64,000 nt of DNA, taken from NCBI RefSeq assembly GCF_001735715.1, contig NZ_CP017259.1:1113501-1177500 (forward strand), read 5' to 3'. Source of the stretch: Formosa sp. Hel3_A1_48 (lineage in GTDB: Bacteria; Bacteroidota; Bacteroidia; Flavobacteriales; Flavobacteriaceae). Below are positions 45,950 to 55,757 of the stretch, one piece after another (positions within the stretch are counted from its first letter, which is position 1; each line of letters starts with the position of its first letter). The notes under the pieces are model-generated. The model saw only the letters and a list, made by a program, of their open reading frames with translations. It ran no database searches and was not told the origin of the DNA. A program made the translations under genes and the position numbers.

Positions 45950-47296
45950 TTAGACTACCCCTTGGGCCAGCATAGCATCGGCAACCTTAACAAAGCCCGC
46001 TATATTTGCTCCTTTTACATAATCTATATATCCCGTTTTTTCATCTTTTCCGTACTTGATACATTTGTCGTGTATATTGCCCATAATTTCTTTGAGCTTA
46101 TCATCTACCTCTTTTCTTGTCCAATTATAGCGCAATGAATTTTGGGTCATTTCTAATCCAGAAGTAGCTACCCCGCCAGCGTTTGAAGCTTTCCCTGGTG
46201 CAAATAAAATTTTTGCTCTTTGAAATAGAACTATTGCTTCCTTTGTTGACGGCATATTAGCACCTTCGCTAACACAAACACAACCATTGTCGAGAAGTGT
46301 TTTGGCGTCGGATTCATCAAGTTCGTTTTGTGTTGCACAAGGTAGTGCTATGTCGCAGAGCTCGCCCCAAGGCGTTTTATTGGGAAAAAACCGGGCACTT
46401 GGATAAGCCTCCACATATGCGCTAATGCGTCCGCGTTTGTTGTTTTTGAGATCCATGACGTAGGCCAACTTTTCTTCATCAATTCCGTTGTCGTCTACAA
46501 TATAGCCTGATGAATCTGAGAGTGTAATGACTTTACCTCCAAGTTGAAGAACTTTCTCTGCCGCAAATTGAGCTACATTTCCAGACCCTGATATTGTGAC
46601 CGTTTTACCCTTAATATCATTGCCTTTAGTTTGCAACATTTTTTGTGCAAAATAAACAGTTCCATAACCTGTTGCTTCTGGTCGGATAAGAGATCCGCCC
46701 CAAGTTACCCCTTTGCCCGTGAGCACGCCTGTGAATTCATTTTTTAATTTTTTATACATCCCAAACAGAAACCCAATCTCGCGTCCACCTACACCAATAT
46801 CCCCTGCTGGTATATCCGTATTTGGCCCAATATGACGGAATAATTCGCTCATAAAAGCATGGCAAAAACGCATAATCTCATTATCACTTTTACCTTTGGG
46901 ATCAAAATCGCTTCCTCCTTTTCCACCACCCATTGGAAGGGTTGTCAAACTATTTTTAAACACTTGTTCAAAGGCCAAAAACTTTAGAATACTCATATTG
47001 ACCGTAGGGTGAAAGCGCAAGCCTCCTTTATATGGGCCAATAGCCGAGTTCATCTGAATTCGGTATCCTCTATTGACTTGGATTTCCCCTGAGTCATCAA
47101 CCCAGTTTACTCTAAACATCACTGCGCGCTCAGGTTCTACCATGCGCAAAAGAATATTCTTCCCATGATAAATATCGTGCTGTACAATATAAGGAATCAC
47201 CGTTTCTGCAACCTCTTCAACAGCTTGCAAAAATTCTGGCTCAAGACCATTTCTTTGTCGCACTAAATCTAAAAATCCTTCAATTTTGTGTTTCAT
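45950..47296 (-). CDS. gdhA: NADP-specific glutamate dehydrogenase
   Basis: This 448-residue hexameric-type GDH has YKGGLRFHPTVNMSILKFLAFEQ near 90-112 in adjoining blocks, the catalytic Lys/Asp stretch GGGKGGSDFDPKGKS near 124, PAGDIGVGGREIGFLFG near 163, and the Rossmann GSGNVAQFAAEKVLQLG near 240. It aminates 2-oxoglutarate with ammonia. It is a single-gene unit with its own terminator. Confidence 0.96.
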   Translation of the reverse strand: MKHKIEGFLDLVRQRNGLEPEFLQAVEEVAETVIPYIVQHDIYHGKNILLRMVEPERAVMFRVNWVDDSGEIQVNRGYRIQMNSAIGPYKGGLRFHPTVNMSILKFLAFEQVFKNSLTTLPMGGGKGGSDFDPKGKSDNEIMRFCHAFMSELFRHIGPNTDIPAGDIGVGGREIGFLFGMYKKLKNEFTGVLTGKGVTWGGSLIRPEATGYGTVYFAQKMLQTKGNDIKGKTVTISGSGNVAQFAAEKVLQLGGKVITLSDSSGYIVDDNGIDEEKLAYVMDLKNNKRGRISAYVEAYPSARFFPNKTPWGELCDIALPCATQNELDESDAKTLLDNGCVCVSEGANMPSTKEAIVLFQRAKILFAPGKASNAGGVATSGLEMTQNSLRYNWTRKEVDDKLKEIMGNIHDKCIKYGKDEKTGYIDYVKGANIAGFVKVADAMLAQGVV

Positions 47297-47328
47297 TTAA
47301 TTTAGTTTTAAGTATACAAATTGTACTA

Positions 47329-47336
47329 CAAATATA
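47329..47336 (-). promoter_or_regulatory. Candidate -7 element for gdhA
   Basis: On the minus strand TATATTTG fits TAnnTTTG and lies 33 bp before the gdhA ATG. No TTTG is seen at the usual -33 spacing in this very AT-rich gap. Confidence 0.3.
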
Positions 47337-47452
47337 ATATATCTTAAAAAATAAATTAATATTTTTTTGAATTCGTAATTTTAACTGCAAAACGTGTGCA
47401 AATATTGCGAATAATTCAAATATTTAAAACTTAATAGAATTAAATAAATCAA

Positions 47453-48598
47453 TTATGCTCCATGCAGCGCTTGCCTGAGATCTTCGACAAGGTCTTGTTC
47501 GTCTTCAATTCCAACACTAAGCCGAATTAAAGAATCGACAACGCCTGTTTTTTCACGTTCCTCTTTCGGAATACTCGCATGTGTCATGCTCGCAGGATGT
47601 CCTGCCAAGGACTCTACACCCCCCAAAGACTCTGCTAGAGTAAAGACTTTAAGGCGTTCCACTACCTTGATCGCTTCTTCATAATTATTCCCTTTAGTGG
47701 TGAATGATAACATGCCACCAAAATCATTCATTTGATCTTTTGCAATATGATGGTTGGGGTGGGTTTCTAAACCTGGCCAATAAACATTTTCTACCTTGGA
47801 ATGTTGTTGTAAAAACATGGCTACAGCACGTCCATTTTCACAATGGCGTTGCATACGAACATGCAATGTTTTTATTCCTCTTAATACCAAAAAACTATCT
47901 TGAGGACCACAAACGGCGCCACTTGCGTTTTGAATAAAGTACAATTGATCTGCTATACTTTTGTCCTTTACAGCCAAAGCACCCATGACTACATCACTAT
48001 GCCCGCCAAGGTATTTTGTTGCAGAGTGCATGACAATGTCTGCGCCAAGATCTAAAGGCTGTTGAAGATAGGGTGTGGCAAAAGTATTGTCTACTGCCAA
48101 TAAAATATTGTACTTTTTAGCTATGGAGGAAACTGCCTTGATATCAATAACATTAAGCATAGGGTTGGTAGGCGTCTCTACCCAAATCAACTTTGTTTTT
48201 GAGGTAATATTTTTTTCAATTTCACTAATGTTTTCCATTCCAACAAAATGAAATTTTATCTGAAACTTTTCAAATACTTTCGTGAATAGCCTATAGGTTC
48301 CTCCATATAGATCATTAGTAGAAATCACCTCATCACCTGGGCTTAAAAGCTTGATTATAGCGTCAATAGCTGCTAATCCTGAACCAAAAGCTAATCCATA
48401 ATCCCCGTTTTCTATACTAGCAAAAGATTGTTCTAGCGCATGTCGGGTAGGGTTGTGGGTGCGAGAATATTCATACCCTTTATGTCCTCCTGGGGTCGTT
48501 TGCGCGTAGGTAGATGTTTGGTAAATCGGCGGCATTACAGAACCGTATGCTTTATCTGGAGCTTGACCTCCATGAATAGTTTTTGTGTTGAATTTCAT
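47453..48598 (-). CDS. metB: Cystathionine gamma-synthase/lyase family PLP enzyme
   Basis: This 381-residue Cys/Met-metabolism PLP enzyme has TIHGGQAPDKAYGSVMPPIYQTSTY at the N-terminus in two adjoining blocks, YEYSRTHNPTRHALE near 43, GDEVISTNDLYGGTYRLF near 92 and the PLP lysine in SATKYLGGHSDVVMG near 195. It acts in transsulfuration: cystathionine from O-acyl-homoserine and cysteine, or the reverse lyase. Synthase versus lyase cannot be settled from the sequence alone. It lies 19 bp after the DinB-like gene. Confidence 0.85.
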   Translation of the reverse strand: MKFNTKTIHGGQAPDKAYGSVMPPIYQTSTYAQTTPGGHKGYEYSRTHNPTRHALEQSFASIENGDYGLAFGSGLAAIDAIIKLLSPGDEVISTNDLYGGTYRLFTKVFEKFQIKFHFVGMENISEIEKNITSKTKLIWVETPTNPMLNVIDIKAVSSIAKKYNILLAVDNTFATPYLQQPLDLGADIVMHSATKYLGGHSDVVMGALAVKDKSIADQLYFIQNASGAVCGPQDSFLVLRGIKTLHVRMQRHCENGRAVAMFLQQHSKVENVYWPGLETHPNHHIAKDQMNDFGGMLSFTTKGNNYEEAIKVVERLKVFTLAESLGGVESLAGHPASMTHASIPKEEREKTGVVDSLIRLSVGIEDEQDLVEDLRQALHGA

Positions 48599-48617
48599 TG
48601 TTTATTAATTTGAAATT

Positions 48618-49079
48618 TTATGGTATAATACTGTTTTTCATTGCTAATATATAGCCCAAATGAATGCCTTCGTGAAAATTATTAAATTCAATGGCTTCTT
48701 CTACATTAGTAAGAGTGCTTTTGGTTGAGACCGTGTAGGAGTTGTATGAGGTAAAGCGTCCTGCATCGTAATCCTTTTGAGTTTGTTCAATGGTTGAAAA
48801 TAATAGCTTTTTTAGGTGCTCTACCTCATGTTGGGTAGCGTCGCGCTCTGTTTTGGTTCCTTTTCGAAAGGCATCTACTAAGTCCGAACCAATGAGCATA
48901 GGTACATCAGAAAGCTTATAGACTAGTAATTGCTGAGTGACCACCACATGAATAATATTCCAATATATTGAATTGCGGTATCCATCAGGAACTGTATTAA
49001 GCTGACTTAAACTAAAATCGACTAAAAACCGATGTAAAATTGCTCTGTTTTTTAGGGTAATATCAAAACTCCTATTCAT
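48618..49079 (-). CDS. DinB family protein
   Basis: This 153-residue four-helix protein of the DinB/YfiT type has metal-ligand His candidates in IYWNIIHVVVTQQLLVYKL near 43 and FHEGIHLGYILAMKN near the C-terminus. Family members include bacillithiol/mycothiol S-transferases and many of unknown role. It may be co-transcribed with metB. Confidence 0.85.
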   Translation of the reverse strand: MNRSFDITLKNRAILHRFLVDFSLSQLNTVPDGYRNSIYWNIIHVVVTQQLLVYKLSDVPMLIGSDLVDAFRKGTKTERDATQHEVEHLKKLLFSTIEQTQKDYDAGRFTSYNSYTVSTKSTLTNVEEAIEFNNFHEGIHLGYILAMKNSIIP

Positions 49080-49148
49080 AATTAAAATTAAATACTTCAG
49101 AAGTTAATTTAGAAATGATTTTCTTTGTAAAAGTAATGAAACAATCGC

Positions 49149-49505
49149 ATGAAAAAAATCTATTACCTCAAAAGTTGCAATACATGTTTACGCATCCTAA
49201 AATCCTTGGCGCTTTCTGATAAGTTTGAGCTCCATGACTTCAAAGAAAACCCACTTATATCATCAGATTTAGAACATCTTAAAACACTTGCTGGCAGCTA
49301 TGAAGCACTATTCAGTAGACGGGCAAAACTGTACGGAGAAATGGGCCTAAAAAATGAATCTCTTACAGAACGTGATTACAAGCACTATATCCTGAAACAT
49401 TATACTTTTTTAAAACGCCCGATCTTGGTGATAGAACAGCAAATTTTTATTGGAAATAGTCCAAAAACTATTGCAGCCGCAAAATTAGCCCTTGCACATG
49501 AATAG
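49149..49505 (+). CDS. ArsC/Spx-like thioredoxin-fold protein
   Basis: This 118-residue ArsC-family protein has the active-site KSCNTCLRILKSL near residue 8 and FLKRPILVIEQQIFIGN near 90 (cis-Pro region). It resembles YffB/Spx-like arsenate-reductase relatives. Whether it reduces arsenate is uncertain because no ars operon is present. Its stop overlaps the start of the EamA gene (ATGAATAG). Confidence 0.85.
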   Translation: MKKIYYLKSCNTCLRILKSLALSDKFELHDFKENPLISSDLEHLKTLAGSYEALFSRRAKLYGEMGLKNESLTERDYKHYILKHYTFLKRPILVIEQQIFIGNSPKTIAAAKLALAHE

Positions 49506-50376
49506 CCGAGGCAATGCACTTGTTGCGCTTATTTTAGTGCAATTGTTTTATGGGGTGACATTTACTTTTGCCAACGACGTAATTGTAGGTGGATACATTA
49601 TGCCTTTTGGGTTTATCCTGTTAAGAGTCACTTGTGCCGGCGTTTTATTTTGGTTATTTAGCCTTATGGTTCCTAGTAAAAAAATTGCGCGTAGTGATTT
49701 TCCAAAATTGCTTGCTGCTTCCTTTTTTGGTGTGGCTTTAAATATGTTGGCTTTTTTCAAGGGCCTTCAGTACACCACGCCCATCAATGGATCTGTAATC
49801 ATGATTACTGTTCCTATTATTGTTTTGATATTATCCGCTATCATATTAAAAGAGCGCATTACAGGATTAAAAGTACTTGGGGTTATGTTGGGCCTCTCTG
49901 GAGCTTTGGTGCTGAGCTTGTACGGGCAGTCATCTGAGTTCGGTGAAGATATTTTATTGGGGAATTTCTTAATTTTCATAAATGCAGCTTCATATAGCTA
50001 CTATTTAATTTTGATTAAAAAACTGACTGCAAAATACCACCCTTACGACTTTATAAAATGGCTGTTTTTATTTGGGTCCATTATGGTTTTTCCTTTCGGA
50101 TACAGCGAATTAAGTGTTGTAGAGTGGGGAAGTTTTCCGGCCTACATTTGGTTTTCAATTGGATTTGTAATTGTCTTCGCAACCTTTGGTACTTATTTGT
50201 TAAATCCAATGGCCTTGCGGAATTTAAAAGCCACAACTGTGAGTACATTCTTGTACCTCCAACCTATATTTGCTGGCTTATTCGCTGTGTTTATGGGTAG
50301 CGATCAAATAGATACAGTAAAAGGGTTGGCCGCTCTATTAATTTTTATTGGTGTATATTTAGTAACCAAAAAATAA
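49498..50376 (+). CDS. EamA/DMT family transporter
   Basis: This 292-residue protein has ten predicted helices in two EamA repeats (about 1-135 and 150-292), with FKGLQYTTPINGSVIMITVPII near 82 and ATTVSTFLYLQPIFAGLFAV near 245. The family exports amino acids or other metabolites. I chose the ATG at 49498 (MNSRGNALVAL) over the TTG two codons upstream. It overlaps arsC by 8 bp and is followed 5 bp later by the GNAT gene. Confidence 0.87.
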   Translation: MNSRGNALVALILVQLFYGVTFTFANDVIVGGYIMPFGFILLRVTCAGVLFWLFSLMVPSKKIARSDFPKLLAASFFGVALNMLAFFKGLQYTTPINGSVIMITVPIIVLILSAIILKERITGLKVLGVMLGLSGALVLSLYGQSSEFGEDILLGNFLIFINAASYSYYLILIKKLTAKYHPYDFIKWLFLFGSIMVFPFGYSELSVVEWGSFPAYIWFSIGFVIVFATFGTYLLNPMALRNLKATTVSTFLYLQPIFAGLFAVFMGSDQIDTVKGLAALLIFIGVYLVTKK

Positions 50377-50381
50377 TCTTT

Positions 50382-51509
50382 TTGAAGACCTCCTTTTTTA
50401 CATCCATAGACCAGCTAGACGATAGCTTTTTAGAGAAAATCAATCCCAATGCTAGTGTATATTTTTCACGCCACTTGCTTTATGGATTTGAGACTTCAAA
50501 TACAGCTGTTGATGTGCGTTATGTCTGTATCTCAAAAAACAATAACCCTCAGGCACTCGCCTTAGTACAAATCGTTGATTTGAGCGTTGACGTAATTCTG
50601 AAAAACATTAAAGTCTCTGAGCGCTTTAGACAAATATTAAATCTATTTTTCTGCAAAGACCATATAAAAATCATGTTCTGCGGGAATGTGTTTTTAAGTG
50701 GTGAACACGGCATTAGTTTTGCTCCAAGTTGCGATCGAAAATTAATAGCTGCTGAAATTGGAACAGCTTTAGACGAAATTGCCAAATCAGTTCGGCCGCT
50801 GCATGCTATTTTTATCAAAGATTTTCAAACCTCAGCCTTGGAATACACCTCGTCATTTGAACATTTTGGCTTCACCAATATAAAAGTAGAGCCAAATATG
50901 ATAATTACACTAAAGCAAGATTGGACAACTTTTGATGAATACAAGGCGGCGCTAAAATCTAAATATAGAGTAAAAGCCAATAAAGCAGACGCAAAAAGCG
51001 AGCGCTTAGAACTGCGTGCTTTTTCTCAAAATGACATAGAAATTTACAAAGATGAGCTTCAAAATTTGTATCAAAATACCATTGATAACGCGAACTTCAA
51101 CGCACAAGTTTTAGACCTAAATACTTATATAAAGCTAAAAAACACTTACAAAGATGATTTTATTGTTCAGGGCTATTTTTTGAACGATAAAATCGTTGGT
51201 TTCCTATCCGCTTTAGTAAACAAAAAAGATCTTGATGCGCATTTTATCGGATTAGAATATGATTTAAACAAAACCTACGCAATTTATCCCAGGATCCTCA
51301 ACGATTATATCCGCCTTGGACTAGAGAAAAACGTAGAAAGCATCAACTTGGGGCGAACTGCGTCTGAAATAAAAACAACTATTGGTGCAGAGCCCTTGGA
51401 GTTAAGCTGTTACATAAAGCATAAAAACAAATTCATTAATAGATTGATTCAGCCCTTTTTCAGAAGAATTCAAATCAAAAGCTTCAAACAACACAGCCCA
51501 TTTAAATAG
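50382..51509 (+). CDS. GNAT-superfamily acyltransferase (FemAB-like fold)
   Basis: This 375-residue protein uses a TTG start at 50382; no other start precedes the conserved-looking N-terminus. The C-terminal half (about 185-330) looks like a GNAT/Acetyltransf_6 domain: LKSKYRVKANKADAKSERLE, then GYFLNDKIVGFLSALVNKK and INLGRTASEIKTTIGAEP. The N-terminal half may be a second, degenerate GNAT domain. The substrate is unknown; peptidyl or lipid acyl transfer is possible. Confidence 0.7.
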   Translation: MKTSFFTSIDQLDDSFLEKINPNASVYFSRHLLYGFETSNTAVDVRYVCISKNNNPQALALVQIVDLSVDVILKNIKVSERFRQILNLFFCKDHIKIMFCGNVFLSGEHGISFAPSCDRKLIAAEIGTALDEIAKSVRPLHAIFIKDFQTSALEYTSSFEHFGFTNIKVEPNMIITLKQDWTTFDEYKAALKSKYRVKANKADAKSERLELRAFSQNDIEIYKDELQNLYQNTIDNANFNAQVLDLNTYIKLKNTYKDDFIVQGYFLNDKIVGFLSALVNKKDLDAHFIGLEYDLNKTYAIYPRILNDYIRLGLEKNVESINLGRTASEIKTTIGAEPLELSCYIKHKNKFINRLIQPFFRRIQIKSFKQHSPFK

Positions 51510-51554
51510 TGCGCGCTTTTCTGTATCTTTGAGCCATAAATTTAACAACAAGGC

Positions 51555-52412
51555 ATGATACACTCGATGACTGGATATGGTAAATCTGTACTAGAATTGC
51601 CCACAAAGACCATTCGCTTAGAATTGAAATCGCTCAACAGTAAATCATTGGATTTGAATATGCGCATGCCCTCCATGTATCGCGCAAAAGAATTAGAACT
51701 TCGTAAACTTATTGGGCTGCAATTGGGGCGTGGCAAAGTTGATTTTAGCCTTTATGTTGAATTTAATAAAGGAGAGGCTCCCGCAAAAATTAATGTTGAA
51801 GTAGTAAAAAGTTATATGGGTCAACTTCAAGGCATATCATCTGCAGCGCCTTTAGAGTTATTAAAAATGGCCGTTAAAATGCCCGACGCTTTAACCACAG
51901 AGCGAGAAGATATTGACCCGAAAGAATGGAAGCTTATATCTAGCGAATTAAGTGTCGTTTTGGACCGTGTTGAAGAATACCGAAAAGATGAAGGGGCTGT
52001 GCTTAAAACCGACTTTCTCAAACGAATATCTAATATTGATGCTCTTTTAAAAACCATCATTGATATCGACCCTGAGCGTATAGAACATGTGCGCGTTCGC
52101 CTCAACAAAGGAGTCGCAGACTTAAAAGAAAAGGTTGATCAAAATCGATTTGAGCAAGAACTTATTTATTATATAGAAAAGCTAGACATAACGGAAGAAA
52201 AAATCCGTTTGAAAAACCATTTAGATTATTTTAATAAAACATTAAAATCTGATGATTCTAATGGGAAAAAGCTGGGGTTTATCAGTCAAGAAATTGGTAG
52301 AGAAATCAATACTATTGGCTCAAAAGCCAACTTTGCTCCTATGCAAAAACTCGTCGTACAAATGAAAGACGAACTTGAAAAAATAAAAGAACAATTGCTC
52401 AACGTACTATAA
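51555..52412 (+). CDS. yicC: YicC family protein (RNase-like)
   Basis: This 285-residue protein has MIHSMTGYGKSVLELP at the N-terminus, LNSKSLDLNMRMP near 27, DITEEKIRLKNHLDYF near 212 and a C-terminal QEIGREINTIGSKA block, matching YicC from end to end. E. coli YicC is an endoribonuclease acting on certain small RNAs. It is 2 bp from gmk and heads the yicC-gmk-nadD-dusB run. Confidence 0.93.
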   Translation: MIHSMTGYGKSVLELPTKTIRLELKSLNSKSLDLNMRMPSMYRAKELELRKLIGLQLGRGKVDFSLYVEFNKGEAPAKINVEVVKSYMGQLQGISSAAPLELLKMAVKMPDALTTEREDIDPKEWKLISSELSVVLDRVEEYRKDEGAVLKTDFLKRISNIDALLKTIIDIDPERIEHVRVRLNKGVADLKEKVDQNRFEQELIYYIEKLDITEEKIRLKNHLDYFNKTLKSDDSNGKKLGFISQEIGREINTIGSKANFAPMQKLVVQMKDELEKIKEQLLNVL

Positions 52413-52414
52413 AT

Positions 52415-52987
52415 ATGTTCAACGGTAAACTCATTGTATTTTCAGCTCCTTCAGGCTCTGGAAAAACTACTATTGTCAAACACCTCTTGAAACAAGAAGC
52501 GTTAAACCTCGCCTTTTCTATTTCGGCAACTTCGCGGGAAAAGAGAGGAGATGAAATTGAGGGGAAAGACTACTATTTTTTATCCACTGAGAACTTTAAA
52601 AAACACATCAAAAGAAGCGACTTTTTGGAGTGGGAAGAAGTTTATCGTGACAATTTTTATGGCACACTAAAAAAAGAAGTTGAGCGAATATGGGCCATGG
52701 GCAAACATGTTATTTTTGATATTGATGTTTCTGGCGGATTGCGCATCAAAAAGAAATTCCCAGAAAAAACACTTGCGGTATTTGTAAAACCCCCAAGCAT
52801 AGATGAGCTCAAAATAAGATTGAAAAAACGTAAAACAGAATCTGAAGATAAAATCAATATGCGGATTTCAAAAGCTTCTGCAGAGCTTGCTACCGCTCCT
52901 CTTTTTGATTGCATCATTGAAAATGAAATTCTAGATAACGCTAAAAAAGAAGCGTATTCAACGGTTTTAAAATTTATCGAATCTTAG
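52415..52987 (+). CDS. gmk: Guanylate kinase
   Basis: This 190-residue P-loop kinase has IVFSAPSGSGKTTIVKHLL at the N-terminus, SATSREKRGDEIEGKDYYFL near 38 (GMP binding), FLEWEEVYRDNFYGT near 70 and the lid with RLKKRKTESEDKINMR. It converts GMP to GDP. Confidence 0.96.
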   Translation: MFNGKLIVFSAPSGSGKTTIVKHLLKQEALNLAFSISATSREKRGDEIEGKDYYFLSTENFKKHIKRSDFLEWEEVYRDNFYGTLKKEVERIWAMGKHVIFDIDVSGGLRIKKKFPEKTLAVFVKPPSIDELKIRLKKRKTESEDKINMRISKASAELATAPLFDCIIENEILDNAKKEAYSTVLKFIES

Positions 52988-52990
52988 AAA

Positions 52991-53566
52991 ATGAAAGTAG
53001 GTCTCTATTTTGGTACGTTCAACCCAATTCATGTGGGGCACCTTATCATTGCCAACCACTTTGCAGAACATTCCGATTTGGAAGAGATTTGGTGTGTAGT
53101 CACTCCGCAAAATCCCTTTAAAACCAAACAGAGTGTTTTAGACAATCACCAACGCCTAGAAATGGTATATTTAGCCACTAAAGAGTATCCAAAAATAAAG
53201 CCCAGCGATATTGAATTTCAACTCCCTCAACCAAACTATACAGTGCACAGCCTTGCTTATTTAGAAGAAAAATACCCCAAGCATGAGTTTGCGCTCATCA
53301 TGGGAGAGGATAATTTAGCGTCTTTACCTAAATGGAAAAATGCTGAGGTTCTCTTAGACCGTTATCCTATTTATGTCTATCCTCGAAAAATAGAACAATC
53401 GTATGCTGCTGTTGATTCAAAAGGAACCATAATAAAAGTAGACGCGCCCATCATTGAGATTTCTTCATCATTCATAAGAAAATCCATAAAATCAGCTAAG
53501 AATATAAGACCATTATTGCCAGAATCTGTTTGGGTATATTTAGATGAAATGAATTTTTATAAATAA
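52991..53566 (+). CDS. nadD: Nicotinate-nucleotide adenylyltransferase
   Basis: This 191-residue nucleotidyltransferase has LYFGTFNPIHVGHLIIANHF at the N-terminus (GxFxPxHxGH), VTPQNPFK near 37, MGEDNLASLPKWK near 106, and ISSSFIRKSI near 158 (SxTxxR-like). It makes deamido-NAD from nicotinate mononucleotide. It follows gmk by 3 bp. Confidence 0.95.
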   Translation: MKVGLYFGTFNPIHVGHLIIANHFAEHSDLEEIWCVVTPQNPFKTKQSVLDNHQRLEMVYLATKEYPKIKPSDIEFQLPQPNYTVHSLAYLEEKYPKHEFALIMGEDNLASLPKWKNAEVLLDRYPIYVYPRKIEQSYAAVDSKGTIIKVDAPIIEISSSFIRKSIKSAKNIRPLLPESVWVYLDEMNFYK

Positions 53567-53568
53567 TT

Positions 53569-54561
53569 ATGGTAAAAATTGGAGCTATAGAATTGCCTGA
53601 ATTCCCATTGCTGTTGGCGCCGATGGAAGATGTTAGTGATCCGCCTTTTCGGGCGCTATGCAAAGAACAAGGTGCCGATGTGGTCTACACCGAATTCATA
53701 TCTAGTGAAGGTCTGATTCGAGACGCTGCCAAAAGCACAATGAAACTCGATATTTATGAAAAAGAACGCCCTGTAGGTATACAAATTTTTGGGGCCAATC
53801 TAGACAGCATGCTTCGCGCAGTTGAAATTGTAGAGAAATCAAATCCAGATATAATTGACATCAACTTTGGCTGCCCTGTTAAAAAAGTGGTCAGTAAAGG
53901 AGCTGGGGCAGGAATATTAAAAGATATCTGCTTAATGGAAAAGCTAACTGCCGAAATGGTTAAGCGCACCCATTTACCTGTGACCGTTAAAACCCGCTTG
54001 GGCTGGGACCACGACTCAATTCGTATTGTAGAGGTTGCGGAAAGACTTCAGGACGTTGGCATAAAAGCGCTGTCTATTCACGGAAGAACTCGAGCTCAAA
54101 TGTACAAAGGTAATGCGGATTGGGTTCCTATTGCTGCGGTAAAAAACAATCCTAGAATGCATATCCCCATTTTTGGAAATGGAGATGTCAACTCTCCAGA
54201 ACGGGCCATGGAAATGCGCGATTCTTATGGTTTAGACGGTGCCATGATTGGTCGAGCTTGTATTGGAAACCCTTGGTTTTTTAAGCAGGTTAAACATTAC
54301 TTTGAGACGGGAACGCATCTAGAACCTATAAGTATGTCCGAACGTGTAGAGGCCGCAAGACGGCATTTGAAAATGGCTATTGATTGGAAAGGGGAAGTTT
54401 TGGGTGTGCTCGAAACAAGAAGGCATTATACCAACTATTTTAAAGGAATCCCTAATTTTAAACCATACAGAACAAAGATGGTGACCAGCGACCACAGCCA
54501 AGATGTATTCAAAGCCTTTGATGAAGTCGAAGCCAAATTTGCTGCCCATCAATTTGCTTGA
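53569..54561 (+). CDS. dusB: tRNA dihydrouridine synthase DusB
   Basis: This 330-residue FMN TIM-barrel enzyme has LLLAPMEDVSDPPFRALCKEQ near 14-34 in adjoining blocks, DINFGCPVKKVVSKGAG near 97 (catalytic Cys), VTVKTRLGWD near 140, SIHGRTRAQMYKG near 172 and FGNGDVNSPE near 204. It reduces uridines in the tRNA D loop. Its last 13 bp overlap the 3' end of the convergent permease gene. Confidence 0.95.
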   Translation: MVKIGAIELPEFPLLLAPMEDVSDPPFRALCKEQGADVVYTEFISSEGLIRDAAKSTMKLDIYEKERPVGIQIFGANLDSMLRAVEIVEKSNPDIIDINFGCPVKKVVSKGAGAGILKDICLMEKLTAEMVKRTHLPVTVKTRLGWDHDSIRIVEVAERLQDVGIKALSIHGRTRAQMYKGNADWVPIAAVKNNPRMHIPIFGNGDVNSPERAMEMRDSYGLDGAMIGRACIGNPWFFKQVKHYFETGTHLEPISMSERVEAARRHLKMAIDWKGEVLGVLETRRHYTNYFKGIPNFKPYRTKMVTSDHSQDVFKAFDEVEAKFAAHQFA

Positions 54562-55757
54562 TCTGTAAACTGAAGTTTCTTTAAGTTCCAAGATGCTAAT
54601 CTTGAAGCAATAAGCCCTAAGATAAGAATTGTTGAAAAAGCGATTGTAAAATTACTCCCCTTTAGCACAACGGGGTAAGCCAAGCTTGGTGTAATCATAA
54701 GCAAATCAAAACACAACTGAAGACCGATAATTATAGCGCCTAAAAAAAGACCGATCAATCCCCCGATAATAGTCATTAACCCCCCCTGTATAAAAAAAAT
54801 ATTTTGAATTTCTTGTTTGGTGGTACCAATGCTATATAAAGTCTTTAAATCGTCTTTTTTATGCAGAATCATCATGATGATTGATCCAACAATGTTAAAT
54901 AATGCTATAATTAATATTAACGTAAAAATAAGATAAACCGCAAGGTGTTCAGCATTGAGCATTTTGTATAAAGCGGCATTGAGCTGTACTCTACTTTTTA
55001 TGACAATTTCATCATCAAAAATCTTTGAAAGAGCTAATCTTATTTTGGTTTCATCTACACCTGGTACACTTATTATTTCGATCGCACTTATTTTGTCTGG
55101 CTTAAGACCAAGCAAATATTGAGCATTTTGAAGTGAAGTATAGACTCGAGAACTGTTAATTGACTCATTGATTTGAAAAAGCCCAACATTAGCCACTTTC
55201 ATGCTTTTAAATGCCCCTTTGACAGAAGTAATTTGTCCGGTGCCTGGTTTGGGTGCGTAAATGCGTATAATTTTAGTAAGGTCGTATACACCAAACCCTA
55301 GAGTGTTGCTGACACCCCAACCCGCAACGATCTGTTGAAGATCTTGTGAAATCCAATCGCCGTAAGTCAAAATAGAGTCTATGGTTTTCTGAGGGTAGTG
55401 TTTGTCTACGCCTTTTAAATCAATAGCTAAATACTTCTCCTCACAACTCAATAAAACTTTTTCTTCAACAACTGTAGAAAATGAGGCAATCCCTTCTATT
55501 TCGCTGAGCATCTTGCGCTGAGTTGAAGACAAACTAATATTTTTAGATTGGCTTGGCAAGACCTTAAAATCAGGGTCTGTAAAAGATGTAAACTCTAAGC
55601 TAAATGCCTTGAGCCCATCGAAGCCCGAAAGGACTATGAATAGAGCTGCGGTTCCTAAAATTATACCCAATCCAGCAACCAGAGTAATGTAATTAATCGC
55701 TTTGTTTTTACTTTTTGTAAACAAATATCGCTTGGCTATGTAGAGCGAAAAATTCAA
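54549..55757 (-). CDS. LolC/E-like FtsX-family ABC permease
   Basis: This 402-residue permease has one N-terminal helix (about 22-45), a periplasmic domain (about 50-265), and three C-terminal helices (about 270-300, 315-345, 370-392) with LIFTLILIIALFNIVGSIIMM and SIGTTKQEIQNIFF. The order and start MNFSLYIAKRYLF match the lipoprotein-releasing LolC/E type. The start codon is TTG, right after the rbfA stop. It probably extracts outer-membrane lipoproteins with a LolD ATPase encoded elsewhere. Confidence 0.87.
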   Translation of the reverse strand: MNFSLYIAKRYLFTKSKNKAINYITLVAGLGIILGTAALFIVLSGFDGLKAFSLEFTSFTDPDFKVLPSQSKNISLSSTQRKMLSEIEGIASFSTVVEEKVLLSCEEKYLAIDLKGVDKHYPQKTIDSILTYGDWISQDLQQIVAGWGVSNTLGFGVYDLTKIIRIYAPKPGTGQITSVKGAFKSMKVANVGLFQINESINSSRVYTSLQNAQYLLGLKPDKISAIEIISVPGVDETKIRLALSKIFDDEIVIKSRVQLNAALYKMLNAEHLAVYLIFTLILIIALFNIVGSIIMMILHKKDDLKTLYSIGTTKQEIQNIFFIQGGLMTIIGGLIGLFLGAIIIGLQLCFDLLMITPSLAYPVVLKGSNFTIAFSTILILGLIASRLASWNLKKLQFTDQAN